From the NCBI GenBank assembly GCA_002327415.1, contig DCVU01000041.1:16333-31762 (forward strand): a stretch of 15,430 bases of DNA. Direction: 5' to 3'. This document shows positions 8,123-14,677 of this stretch, one piece after another; within the stretch, counting starts at the first letter, position 1, and each line of letters starts with the position of its first letter. The translations under genes and the position numbers were made by a program. Below the pieces are notes generated by a model, which did no database searches, had not been told where the DNA came from, and saw only the letters and a list, made by a program, of their open reading frames with translations. Source of the DNA: Smithella sp. UBA2180 (lineage in GTDB: Bacteria > Desulfobacterota > Syntrophia > Syntrophales > Smithellaceae).

Positions 8123-8929
8123 ATGAAACAGAAATTAAAAATAATTCTGTTGTTTCTTGTTGCGGCAATGTGTTTGGGAGGGTGTGATATGCAAAATAAA
8201 TTTCTTTATTTCCCCGAGCCACAGTGGCCTACAGAGCGAATGCTTGCGAATGAAAACATGAAACTCTGGCAGGCGACGGCTGACAATTATCAGGGTTTGG
8301 TTGCCGCTCATGACGCGCCTGCGCCCAATGGCACGATTGTTCTTTTCCACGGCAACGGCGGCACGGCGCTCGACAGGGGATTCTACTTTAAGCCTTTTAT
8401 GGAGTTGGGTTTTCGCGTAATCTTAGCCGAATATCCGAAATACGGAGGCCGTCCGGGCAAAGTGGGAGAAAAACCATTTGTTGCTGCCGGATTGGAAACT
8501 GTTCGTTTGGCGTATGAACAATATAAAGAGCCTCTTTATTTGGTAGGTGAGTCGCTGGGCTGCGGCGTTGCCGCGGCTGTTGCCAAACAGACATCCGTTC
8601 CCATTGCCGGTATTATATTAATTACGCCCTGGGATACGCTGGCATCCGTGGCCAAATCCATGTTTCCTTTTCTTCCCGTTAAACTGGTCTTGACTGATAA
8701 GTATGACAGTATCGAAAATCTCAAATCATTTAAAAATAAAATTTCAGTCGTCGGAGCCGAACGCGATGAAATCCTGCCGATCAAGCACGCTGTTAATTTG
8801 TGTAACGCTCTTCCCGAAGGCGGAAAACGCATGTGGATCATCAAGGGCGCGGGACATAATGACTGGCCTATGTATGCCGACGCTTCCCTGTTCAAAGAAA
8901 TGACCGATTTTGTAAAAAAAGCAGATTAA
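8123..8929 (+). CDS. Lipoprotein alpha/beta hydrolase (BEM46/S33-like)
   Basis: Predicted envelope-anchored serine hydrolase of 268 residues; substrate unknown. The N-terminus is a lipoprotein signal peptide: a basic start, a hydrophobic core, then LGGC with Cys21 as the lipidated residue. The alpha/beta hydrolase fold shows the oxyanion motif FHGNGG at 75-80, the nucleophile elbow GESLG with Ser144, a likely acid Asp215 (GAERDE) and His245 (GAGHND), so the triad is complete. The HGNGG plus YPKYGGRPG pattern resembles BEM46/ABHD13-like or S33-type hydrolases; this is family-level recognition only. ATG 8123 is preferred over the adjacent TTG 8120. No clear Shine-Dalgarno precedes it. A DUF5329-type secreted protein follows after 18 bp, probably co-transcribed. 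An esterase or peptidase role cannot be chosen from sequence. Confidence 0.88.
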   Translation: MKQKLKIILLFLVAAMCLGGCDMQNKFLYFPEPQWPTERMLANENMKLWQATADNYQGLVAAHDAPAPNGTIVLFHGNGGTALDRGFYFKPFMELGFRVILAEYPKYGGRPGKVGEKPFVAAGLETVRLAYEQYKEPLYLVGESLGCGVAAAVAKQTSVPIAGIILITPWDTLASVAKSMFPFLPVKLVLTDKYDSIENLKSFKNKISVVGAERDEILPIKHAVNLCNALPEGGKRMWIIKGAGHNDWPMYADASLFKEMTDFVKKAD

Positions 8930-8947
8930 TTTTTCTTAGAGGAAAAT

Positions 8948-9313
8948 ATGAAAAGAATATTACTGGCAACATTCGTAATTATGGCCATGTTTGCTACGGC
9001 GGTCGGAGCGCAGAATGATATTGAGAAAAAGAAAATCGAATTTCTGATATCTTCGGTACAGAATTTAAAAGGAGCGATATTTATCCGAAACGGTTCAGAG
9101 TATGATGGGAAGAAAGCCGCAGAGCATTTACGGTTGAAACTTAAAAACGCCGGTAGTCATGTTCAAACGGCTGATGATTTTATAAAACTGTGCGCTTCCA
9201 AATCTTATATTACAGGTCAACCCTACCTAATTAAATTTCCTGACGGAAAAACTATTACATCGGAAAAATATTTACGAGACAAACTCAAGGAATATAATTC
9301 GAATTTAAAATAA
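8948..9313 (+). CDS. Small secreted DUF5329-type protein
   Basis: Protein of 121 residues with a Sec signal peptide (MKRILLATF... cleavage expected after Ala21 in VGA-Q), so the mature form of about 100 residues should be periplasmic. The mature part has the pattern I-E-FLISSV, FIRNGSEYDGKKAAEHLRLKL, TADDFIKLCASKSY-TGQPY-IKFPDGK and a C-terminal SEKYLRDKL. This resembles the DUF5329 family of uncharacterised bacterial proteins; I recognise it by pattern, without a search. No catalytic motif is evident. AGAGGA at 8938-8943 is a strong ribosome binding site for ATG 8948. It lies 18 bp after the lipoprotein hydrolase and is probably in the same transcript; a joint role is possible but unproven. 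Repeat-rich DNA follows. Confidence 0.82.
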   Translation: MKRILLATFVIMAMFATAVGAQNDIEKKKIEFLISSVQNLKGAIFIRNGSEYDGKKAAEHLRLKLKNAGSHVQTADDFIKLCASKSYITGQPYLIKFPDGKTITSEKYLRDKLKEYNSNLK

Positions 9314-9361
9314 GTGGAAAACAAATCAAAGAGAATATATAAGCCTCTCAAAGGTACAGAC

Positions 9362-9450
9362 CCCCCAAGGCAAGTTTGAATGTTCGTATTCTCTGCTTTG
9401 CTTGATATCCCTTGGGGGATAATTCCCAATCCCGATTTATCGGGATTGGG
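9362..9450. repeat. Nested palindromes downstream of the DUF5329-type gene
   Basis: Two dyads lie side by side. CCCCCAAGG (9362-9370) pairs with CCTTGGGGG (9410-9418), enclosing CAAG (9371-9374)/CTTG (9401-9404) and GAAT (9378-9381)/ATTC (9388-9391), so 57 bp can fold as one interrupted hairpin. Next, CCCAATCCCGAT (9425-9436) and ATCGGGATTGGG (9439-9450) form a perfect 12-bp stem with a minimal loop. No T-tract follows, but the second stem is stable enough to act as a transcript-end or pausing structure. Confidence 0.65.
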
Positions 9451-9462
9451 TAGTTCGTCCAG

Positions 9463-9548
9463 CAAATTTCAGTATGCTACGCTTCTGAAATTTGGGACTC
9501 ACTATGACCTGCAAGTTTCAGTGCACTTTGTTTCTGAAGCTTGGGTCT
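9463..9548. repeat. Two tandem related hairpins before btuC
   Basis: Unit 1 is CAAATTTCAG (9463-9472), a 12-nt loop, then CTGAAATTTG (9485-9494). Unit 2, offset by 49 bp, is CAAGTTTCAG (9512-9521), a 12-nt loop, then CTGAAGCTTG (9534-9543). Both are followed by GG and CTCA (GGACTCA and GGTCTCA). The stem differences keep pairing: an A-T pair becomes G-C, and a T-A pair becomes a T-G wobble, while the loops differ more freely. Unit 2 ends 9 bases before the btuC ribosome binding site. This may be a tandem REP-type element or a structured leader. It is not CRISPR: there are only two units, each is itself a hairpin, and no cas genes are nearby. Confidence 0.7.
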
Positions 9549-9561
9549 CATTAGGAAGAAT

Positions 9562-10590
9562 ATGCCCATTTACCGACGTGTTACATTATCGCGAGTACTT
9601 CAAATCAGCGCCCTAATGCTGATGATTTTTGTTGTTATTTGCATTGTTTCTCTTTCGCTAGGCAGCGTCCATATTGATCTTATCGATGTGCTCAGGTCGC
9701 TGGTTAACTCATTCACCGGAAAAGTTTCTCTTTCTTCTCAGGAAGAATTAATCATATTCTCCGTGCGCTTGCCGCGGATTATCTTTGCCGGGGTAGTCGG
9801 TGCTTCCCTTTCTCTGGGTGGGGTTGTTTTTCAGGCAATTCTGCGCAATCCTCTTGCTGATCCTTATATTTTGGGAATATCGGGCGGATCGGCTCTCGGA
9901 GCAATTATAGGCATTGTTATCGGGGCGGGTTCTTTTTATTTAGGAATTCCGTTGCTGGCTTTTGTGGGAGCGCTGGCCACCGTTTTCTTGGTTTTTGCTG
10001 TTGCCGGCAGCGTCAGAGGGCCTCTGTCGGATAATTCGCTTTTACTCTCTGGTGTTGTCGTTAATGCCTTTTTTTCCGCGGCCATTCTCTTTTTCTTATC
10101 GATAGTCAATAGCATGGAGTTGCACAGCATCACGTTTTGGCTGATGGGTGATCTATCAGGGGCGTCAGCAAAAGAAATTTACGTGGCGGCTTTCTGCCTT
10201 ATTGCCGGTTTTGTTTTGCTTTACGCGCAGGCGCGGAAACTGAACTTAATTGTGCAAGGTGAAGACACGGCTCAGCAATTAGGTGTCAATGTAGAGAGAA
10301 CAAAGCAAGCGCTTCTGATTATCACCTCGCTGCTTACGGCTGTGGCGGTATCTTTGGCCGGCATTATCGGCTTTGTCGGTATTATGGTGCCGCATTTTAT
10401 GCGCCTTGTTTTTGGCTCCGACCACCGTCTGCTTTTACCTGTTGCCGCTCTGTTCGGCGCATCCTTTTTAATTGTTGCCGATACAATAGCCAGAGTTGTT
10501 TTAGCTCCGGCCGAACTGCCTGTCGGAGTTATTACGGCGCTTTGCGGCGCGCCTTATTTCATCTTTCTTTTGAAAAGGAAATCTCATTAA
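9562..10590 (+). CDS. btuC: Cobalamin ABC transporter permease (FecCD family)
   Basis: Inner-membrane permease of the type II importer family that moves corrinoids or iron chelates. It is 342 residues from ATG 9562, which follows AGGAAG at 9553-9558; an in-frame TTG at 9541 lies within the preceding hairpin repeat and is less likely. The protein is strongly hydrophobic with about ten membrane segments. Family landmarks are VRLPR at 68-72, NPLADPYILGISGG at 96-109, the GEDTAQQLGV segment at 233-242 near the ATPase-coupling region, GFVGIMVPHFMR at 270-281 and ELPVGVITALCGAPYF near the end. The vitamin B12 assignment rests on context: the downstream cobalamin riboswitch, a TonB receptor, a binding protein and cobT. 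By sequence alone it could be a siderophore permease. The ATPase gene follows after 2 bp. Confidence 0.93.
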   Translation: MPIYRRVTLSRVLQISALMLMIFVVICIVSLSLGSVHIDLIDVLRSLVNSFTGKVSLSSQEELIIFSVRLPRIIFAGVVGASLSLGGVVFQAILRNPLADPYILGISGGSALGAIIGIVIGAGSFYLGIPLLAFVGALATVFLVFAVAGSVRGPLSDNSLLLSGVVVNAFFSAAILFFLSIVNSMELHSITFWLMGDLSGASAKEIYVAAFCLIAGFVLLYAQARKLNLIVQGEDTAQQLGVNVERTKQALLIITSLLTAVAVSLAGIIGFVGIMVPHFMRLVFGSDHRLLLPVAALFGASFLIVADTIARVVLAPAELPVGVITALCGAPYFIFLLKRKSH

Positions 10591-10592
10591 TT

Positions 10593-11369
10593 ATGCCCAT
10601 GATTAGTGCCGAAAATATAAATTTCAGTTACGCCGCAAAACCGGTGATGGAAAATGTTTCTTTCTCTATTGATGAAGCGCAAATTGTAGCGATTATCGGA
10701 CCAAATGGCTCCGGCAAAACAACTCTCCTGAGAATTATTAACGGCACACTCTTTCCCGATGCCGGTCAAATGCTTATTGATGGTAAAGATACCGGACAAT
10801 GGTCGCGTCAGGAAATAGCCAGAAAAATTGCCATTGTGCCGCAGGAAACTGCCGCCATTTTTCCGTTTTACGCGGAGGAAATTGTGCTTATGGGACGATT
10901 TCCACATTTAAATAAATATCGTTTTGAAGATAAAAAAGATTACCGGATAGTCCATGAAGCTATGGAAAAAACAGATACACTTGCTTTTGCTTCCCGGCGT
11001 TTTAATGAACTCAGTGCCGGTGAGCGCCAGCGTGTCTTAATTGCCCGTGCTCTGGCTCAAGAGCCTAAAGTTCTGCTGCTGGATGAAAGCACCGTTTTTT
11101 TGGATTTGAAGCATCAATCTCAGTTTTTAGCTTTACTGCGGCAATTAAACACGGCTCAACAACTCACGGTAATTTTTGTTACCCACGATATCAATCTGGC
11201 CGCGCAACATGCCGACAGGATAATTTTGCTTTACTCTGGGAAAATTTATGCTATAGGAAAACCTGCGGAAGTTATTTCCGCGGCGAACATAAAAGAGGTT
11301 TATGATGTCGATGTTCTGGTTGATCAAAATCCGCAAAGCGGTTTACCCAGAATGACGTTACTTACCTAA
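10593..11369 (+). CDS. btuD: Cobalamin ABC transporter ATP-binding protein
   Basis: Cytoplasmic ATPase that powers the BtuC permease; 258 residues. It has Walker A GPNGSGKTT at 36-44, Q-loop Gln84 (VPQE), signature LSAGERQR at 140-147, Walker B VLLLDE at 160-165, D-loop FLD at 169-171 and switch His198 (THD). The stretch MGRFPHLNKY and the D-loop region LDLKHQ are typical of the BtuD/FecE/FhuC group. ATG 10593 is chosen because AAAAGGAA lies at 10573-10580 and the ORF extension to TTG 10542 would overlap btuC. One variation: the residue after the catalytic Glu165 is Ser (DEST) where Pro is usual (DEPT). The permease stop is 2 bp upstream, and the cobalamin aptamer begins 1 bp after the stop, so btuCD are transcribed ahead of the riboswitch. 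Confidence 0.95.
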   Translation: MPMISAENINFSYAAKPVMENVSFSIDEAQIVAIIGPNGSGKTTLLRIINGTLFPDAGQMLIDGKDTGQWSRQEIARKIAIVPQETAAIFPFYAEEIVLMGRFPHLNKYRFEDKKDYRIVHEAMEKTDTLAFASRRFNELSAGERQRVLIARALAQEPKVLLLDESTVFLDLKHQSQFLALLRQLNTAQQLTVIFVTHDINLAAQHADRIILLYSGKIYAIGKPAEVISAANIKEVYDVDVLVDQNPQSGLPRMTLLT

Positions 11370-11370
11370 A

Positions 11371-11553
11371 TGACTGCCAAATAAAGGAAGCCGGTTTAAC
11401 TCCGGCACTGCCCCGCAGCTGTAAGCGGAACGAAATCCACATTCAGCCACTGATGCCTTGCATCGGGAAGGCGTGGAAAGTAGGTCGCCGCAAGTCAGAA
11501 AACTTTATGGTGAGTCCAACTTACTTAATCCCGAGGGGGAAAGGAGAAGCTCC
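11371..11553 (+). promoter_or_regulatory. Cobalamin riboswitch with SD-overlapping hairpin
   Basis: The conserved cobalamin aptamer core is clear. AAAGGAAGCCGG...CCGGCACTGCCCC (11385-11414) includes stem GCCGG/CCGGC (11390-11394, 11402-11406). CCGC/GCGG (11413-11416, 11425-11428) encloses AGCTGTAA. The B12-box GCCACTG (11446-11452) pairs GATG/CATC and ends GGGAAGGC (11465-11472), followed by the CGCAAGTCAG segment. Closing stems could be TGACT/AGTCA (11371-11375, 11493-11497) or CC..ATAAAG/CTTTATGG (11377-11386, 11503-11510). The 5' peripheral hairpin region of the long class is short or absent. Immediately before btuB, GGAG (11543-11546) and CTCC (11550-11553) form a tight stem over the Shine-Dalgarno, which favours translational control. 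It should lower btuB expression when cobalamin is abundant. Confidence 0.93.
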
Positions 11554-13611
11554 ATGAAGAAAGTCTTAGTTTTAGTTCTGTTATTTTCTGTATTTATTTT
11601 TTCACCCGTACAAGCTGAAGATAAAAAAGCCGGTGACGCGCTTGTCACCATGGAAGAAGTTGTCGTTACTGCGACGCGCGATACTCAGGAAACACGCAAA
11701 GCTCCGGCCAATGTTTCTGTTATTACCGCTGAAGAAATTAGTAATTCCGGTGCGACAACAGTAACGGAAGTTCTCGATAAGCTCGAAAGCATTCAGATTC
11801 GTACTTTCAGTGGAAATTCATCCCAATCGTACATTGATATTCGTGGTTTCGGTGGTGATATGCCTTACGGTAAAACATTGGTTATGCTGGATGGCCGTCG
11901 TTTAAACAGGGCTGATATGGCTTCAATCAACTGGATGCAGCTGCCGGTAAATACCATAGAAAAAATCGAGATCGTCCGAGGGCCGGGCAGTGTTCTTTAC
12001 GGTGACGCGGCCATCGGCGGTGTGATTAATATCATAACTAAGAAGGGCAAGGGTGCACCGAAATTTAACGCATCTTTTCTTGCGGGAAGTTATGGTCTCA
12101 ACAATGAACGTATAGGTGTAACCGGTGCAACCGATAAATGGAATTACGCCGTAACCGGAGAAAACAATTTCAGTTTCGGGTACCGGGATCGATCGAAATA
12201 TTCCGCGCAGGGCGGCGGCTTTGATTTGGGATATTCGGCAAATGACTTGCTGAATATTTCGCTGGGAGTGTCATTTAATAAAGTGGATTATCAAATGCCC
12301 GGCGCCCTGACGAAATCACAGATAGAGGAGGATCGGCGACAATATCAACCAGCCTCTGGCCTTTGGTCTCCTGCGCATTCAGACGATGACGGTTCGGATA
12401 AATATACCAATGTAAATCTCGGTTTAAAATCTTTCGGGGGTTCATGGGGACAAATGGAAATAAATTTCCTGTATGGTAAAAAAGATCTGCAAGGAAATAT
12501 GGCGTCTTGGTACGTCTATTCCAACACAAACGCTGACACATACGGCATTACGCCAAAATATATTCTCTCCAAAGATATCTTCGGATTTAACAACAAGATG
12601 ATTGTGGGTGCGGATTACTATAATGAACCTTACAAAAAGGATATTTTCAGCGATCGGGAGAGAACTGTACAATCAGGCACAGCTGATCTTACACGGGAGT
12701 CTCTGGGATGTTATATTCGCGACGAATTCAGTATTCTAAAAAATCTCATTTTCAGCGCCGGTTACCGGTTCGAACAAACGTCGATAAAAGGTTCCTATTT
12801 AGATTCCTATGTGTCCAGCAATAATTTCATTAATAATAAAAATAATTATAATGCTGAAGCTTATGAAGCGGGGTTGACTTTCCTTTGGGGGAGGCAGTCA
12901 AAAGTATTTGCAAAGTACGCAACTGTTTACCGTATTCCTTTTCTCGATGAAGTGGCTTCTTTTAGTGGTTGGGCAGCAAAATATCCATTTAACGCTGACC
13001 TGGAAAAAGAAAAAGGCATCAGCATGGAAGCGGGCACGGAGTTTTATCCTCTGGAAAACCTGAAAATAGGACTGACTATTTTCCGCATTGATATGGAGGA
13101 AGAAATTGTGCCTACCTATCCAGCGCCGGATTATTTATTAGTGCAAGTCAATACTGACAAGACTCGACATGACGGCGTAGAGGTTTCCCTTTCCTATCTC
13201 TGGCCGAAATATCTCAAGGTTTTCGGAAATTACACATACCATAAAGCCACTTATGAGGATGGACTCTACAATAAGAAGGAAATGTGGCTGGTGCCTAAAC
13301 ACGTGGCCAATGCCGGTGTGGAAATTTATCTGCCTTATAATCTAACAGTGAGGCCTGAAATACAATATGTAAGCGATGCTTTCCTTTCCGGCGATTATGA
13401 TAACAATGCCGAAAAACTGGAATCCTATACGCTTCTGAATTTCTATCTTAATTACAAACCAATCTTTGGGAAACTCGGACTGACGGCTTTTGTCGGTGTA
13501 GAGAATATTGCCGACGTGAAGTATTCTTCATACGGGGTTAATTACGGTACGAGCTATTATTACCCCATGCCCGGAATCACGTTTAAAGGCGGTCTCTCGA
13601 TTGAGTTTTAA
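11554..13611 (+). CDS. btuB: TonB-dependent vitamin B12 outer-membrane receptor
   Basis: Outer-membrane gated barrel that imports cobalamin with energy from TonB-ExbBD; 685 residues. ATG 11554 follows AGGAG (11542-11546) with 7-nt spacing; an upstream TTG at 11458 is inside the riboswitch and is rejected. A Sec signal peptide covers residues 1-21 (SPVQA-E). The TonB box is EEVVVTAT at 34-41. The plug domain follows, with DIRGFGGD, VMLDGRR and EIVRGPGSVLYGDAAIGGVINIIT. The rest is a beta-barrel rich in alternating aromatic and polar residues, ending in Phe (GLSIEF) as expected for outer-membrane assembly. The riboswitch directly upstream and BtuF/CobT downstream support a corrinoid substrate; on sequence alone it could be a siderophore receptor. 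The gene is complete with no frameshift. Confidence 0.95.
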   Translation: MKKVLVLVLLFSVFIFSPVQAEDKKAGDALVTMEEVVVTATRDTQETRKAPANVSVITAEEISNSGATTVTEVLDKLESIQIRTFSGNSSQSYIDIRGFGGDMPYGKTLVMLDGRRLNRADMASINWMQLPVNTIEKIEIVRGPGSVLYGDAAIGGVINIITKKGKGAPKFNASFLAGSYGLNNERIGVTGATDKWNYAVTGENNFSFGYRDRSKYSAQGGGFDLGYSANDLLNISLGVSFNKVDYQMPGALTKSQIEEDRRQYQPASGLWSPAHSDDDGSDKYTNVNLGLKSFGGSWGQMEINFLYGKKDLQGNMASWYVYSNTNADTYGITPKYILSKDIFGFNNKMIVGADYYNEPYKKDIFSDRERTVQSGTADLTRESLGCYIRDEFSILKNLIFSAGYRFEQTSIKGSYLDSYVSSNNFINNKNNYNAEAYEAGLTFLWGRQSKVFAKYATVYRIPFLDEVASFSGWAAKYPFNADLEKEKGISMEAGTEFYPLENLKIGLTIFRIDMEEEIVPTYPAPDYLLVQVNTDKTRHDGVEVSLSYLWPKYLKVFGNYTYHKATYEDGLYNKKEMWLVPKHVANAGVEIYLPYNLTVRPEIQYVSDAFLSGDYDNNAEKLESYTLLNFYLNYKPIFGKLGLTAFVGVENIADVKYSSYGVNYGTSYYYPMPGITFKGGLSIEF

Positions 13612-13639
13612 ATTTATTTGTCTGAAATTATGATCAAAA

Positions 13640-13678
13640 GGATTGCGGTGGGTGAAAACTTTTCCCCTGCCGCAATCC
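13640..13678 (+). promoter_or_regulatory. Strong hairpin in the btuB-btuF gap
   Basis: GGATTGCGG (13640-13648) and CCGCAATCC (13670-13678) are perfect 9-bp complements. Inside them GGG (13650-13652) can pair with CCC (13664-13667 region), extending the stem. It sits 28 bp after the btuB stop and 12 bp before the btuF ATG. No T-run follows, so it is better read as an intercistronic stability or attenuation hairpin than as an intrinsic terminator. It would also mask the only Shine-Dalgarno-like AAGGA at 13638-13642. Confidence 0.6.
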
Positions 13679-13690
13679 GATAAAAAACTT

Positions 13691-14602
13691 ATGCGCAAAC
13701 CATTAACAAACACCGGCAATATTTCGCTGTTTTTTTTAACCGTTATTTTTACGGTTTTTTGCGCAGATATTTCGTGTGCTCGCGCAGTAACGGATGAAAC
13801 AGGCCGTAGGGTGAATGTCTCTCAAACACCTCAGCGGATTGTTTCTCTTGCTCCCGGTATTACTGAAACCCTTTACGCGCTTGGCCTTGACGATAAAATA
13901 GCAGGCGTAACCACTTTTTGCGATTGGCCGGTGGCCGCACGCAAAAAACCGCGAATAGGCGGATTTAGCAATCCTTCCATAGAAAAGATTGTTGCCCTGA
14001 AACCAGATTTAATCATTGCCACCGCTGACGGCAACAGGAAAGATACCGTGCAGCAATTGGCAAGACTCGGTTTGCCTGTCTATGTAATCAATCCTTTGAA
14101 CATCAATGGTTTTCTGAAAAGCATTTTACATATCGGTGAAATAACAAATCGGGAAAAAGATGCCGGAAAACTGGTTGAAAAAAATAAAAAGAGATTAAAC
14201 AATGTCTCGGCGCAAATACGCCACAAAAAGAAACCGCGCGTTTTTTTTCAACTTGGTCTGGAACCGGTATTTACAGTGGGTAGAGGCACGTTAATCAATG
14301 AAGTAATTGAGCTGGCCGGCGGTATTAATGTTGCCGGCCATGATACTGCCCGCTATCCCATCTACAGCGTGGAAGGTATCATGGGAGCATCACCGGAAAT
14401 AATTATTTTTGCGCCGATGGTCAATGATAAAAATTTTGCGGCAGTAAAAAGATTCTGGCAAAAGTTAGGAGAAATATCTGCAGTAAAAAACAATAAAATT
14501 TATTCGTTGGATGCGGACCTGATTAACAGGGCATCTCCCCGTATTTTTGATGCCATCGAAATAATGGCGCACATTTTTCATCCGGATATAAAATGTCACT
14601 GA
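13691..14602 (+). CDS. btuF: Cobalamin periplasmic substrate-binding protein
   Basis: Periplasmic protein that delivers corrinoid to BtuCD; 303 residues from ATG 13691. That start gives a normal Sec signal peptide (MRKPLTNTG..., cleavage expected after Ala32 in ARA-V). There is no good ribosome binding site in front of it. GTG 13652 has AAGGA 9 bases upstream but would place about 13 extra residues before the signal peptide and lies inside a hairpin. The mature protein is a type III (PF01497-like) binding protein: DETGRRV, RIVSLAPGITETLYALG with conserved Glu59, TFCDWP at 75-80, RIGGFSNPSIEKIVALKPDLIIA, and VGRGTLINEVIELAGGINVA, SPEIIIFAP in the C-lobe. The CDWP motif and cluster position favour cobalamin. 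The lack of a lipobox suggests a soluble periplasmic form. Confidence 0.92.
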   Translation: MRKPLTNTGNISLFFLTVIFTVFCADISCARAVTDETGRRVNVSQTPQRIVSLAPGITETLYALGLDDKIAGVTTFCDWPVAARKKPRIGGFSNPSIEKIVALKPDLIIATADGNRKDTVQQLARLGLPVYVINPLNINGFLKSILHIGEITNREKDAGKLVEKNKKRLNNVSAQIRHKKKPRVFFQLGLEPVFTVGRGTLINEVIELAGGINVAGHDTARYPIYSVEGIMGASPEIIIFAPMVNDKNFAAVKRFWQKLGEISAVKNNKIYSLDADLINRASPRIFDAIEIMAHIFHPDIKCH

Positions 14603-14612
14603 TAATGAATTC

Positions 14613-14636
14613 ATGCTGTGCCGTTTGTTACAGCAT
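14613..14636 (+). other. Short hairpin between btuF and cobT
   Basis: ATGCTGT (14613-14619) and ACAGCAT (14630-14636) form a 7-bp perfect stem with a 10-nt loop, 10 bp after the btuF stop. A 10-bp palindrome ATGAATTCAT (14605-14614) overlaps its start. The run after it is TATTTAG, not a T-tract, so termination is unlikely; cobT is probably still in the same transcript. Confidence 0.35.
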
Positions 14637-14677
14637 TATTTAGAAGGATAAGAAATTTATAATATAAAGGAAAAACC

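Noticed and set aside
9463..9548. Possible CRISPR-like repeats
   Set aside because: There are only two units, each a hairpin with diverged loops, no constant spacers, and no cas genes in the window.
9380..9616. 78-codon + strand frame overlapping the repeats and the btuC start
   Set aside because: It is made of palindromic repeat sequence, has no ribosome binding site, and overlaps btuC in another frame.
11318..11346. Promoter for btuB inside the end of btuD (TTGATC with weak -10)
   Set aside because: The -10 match at 17-bp spacing is poor, and the region is conserved coding sequence; no good case can be made.
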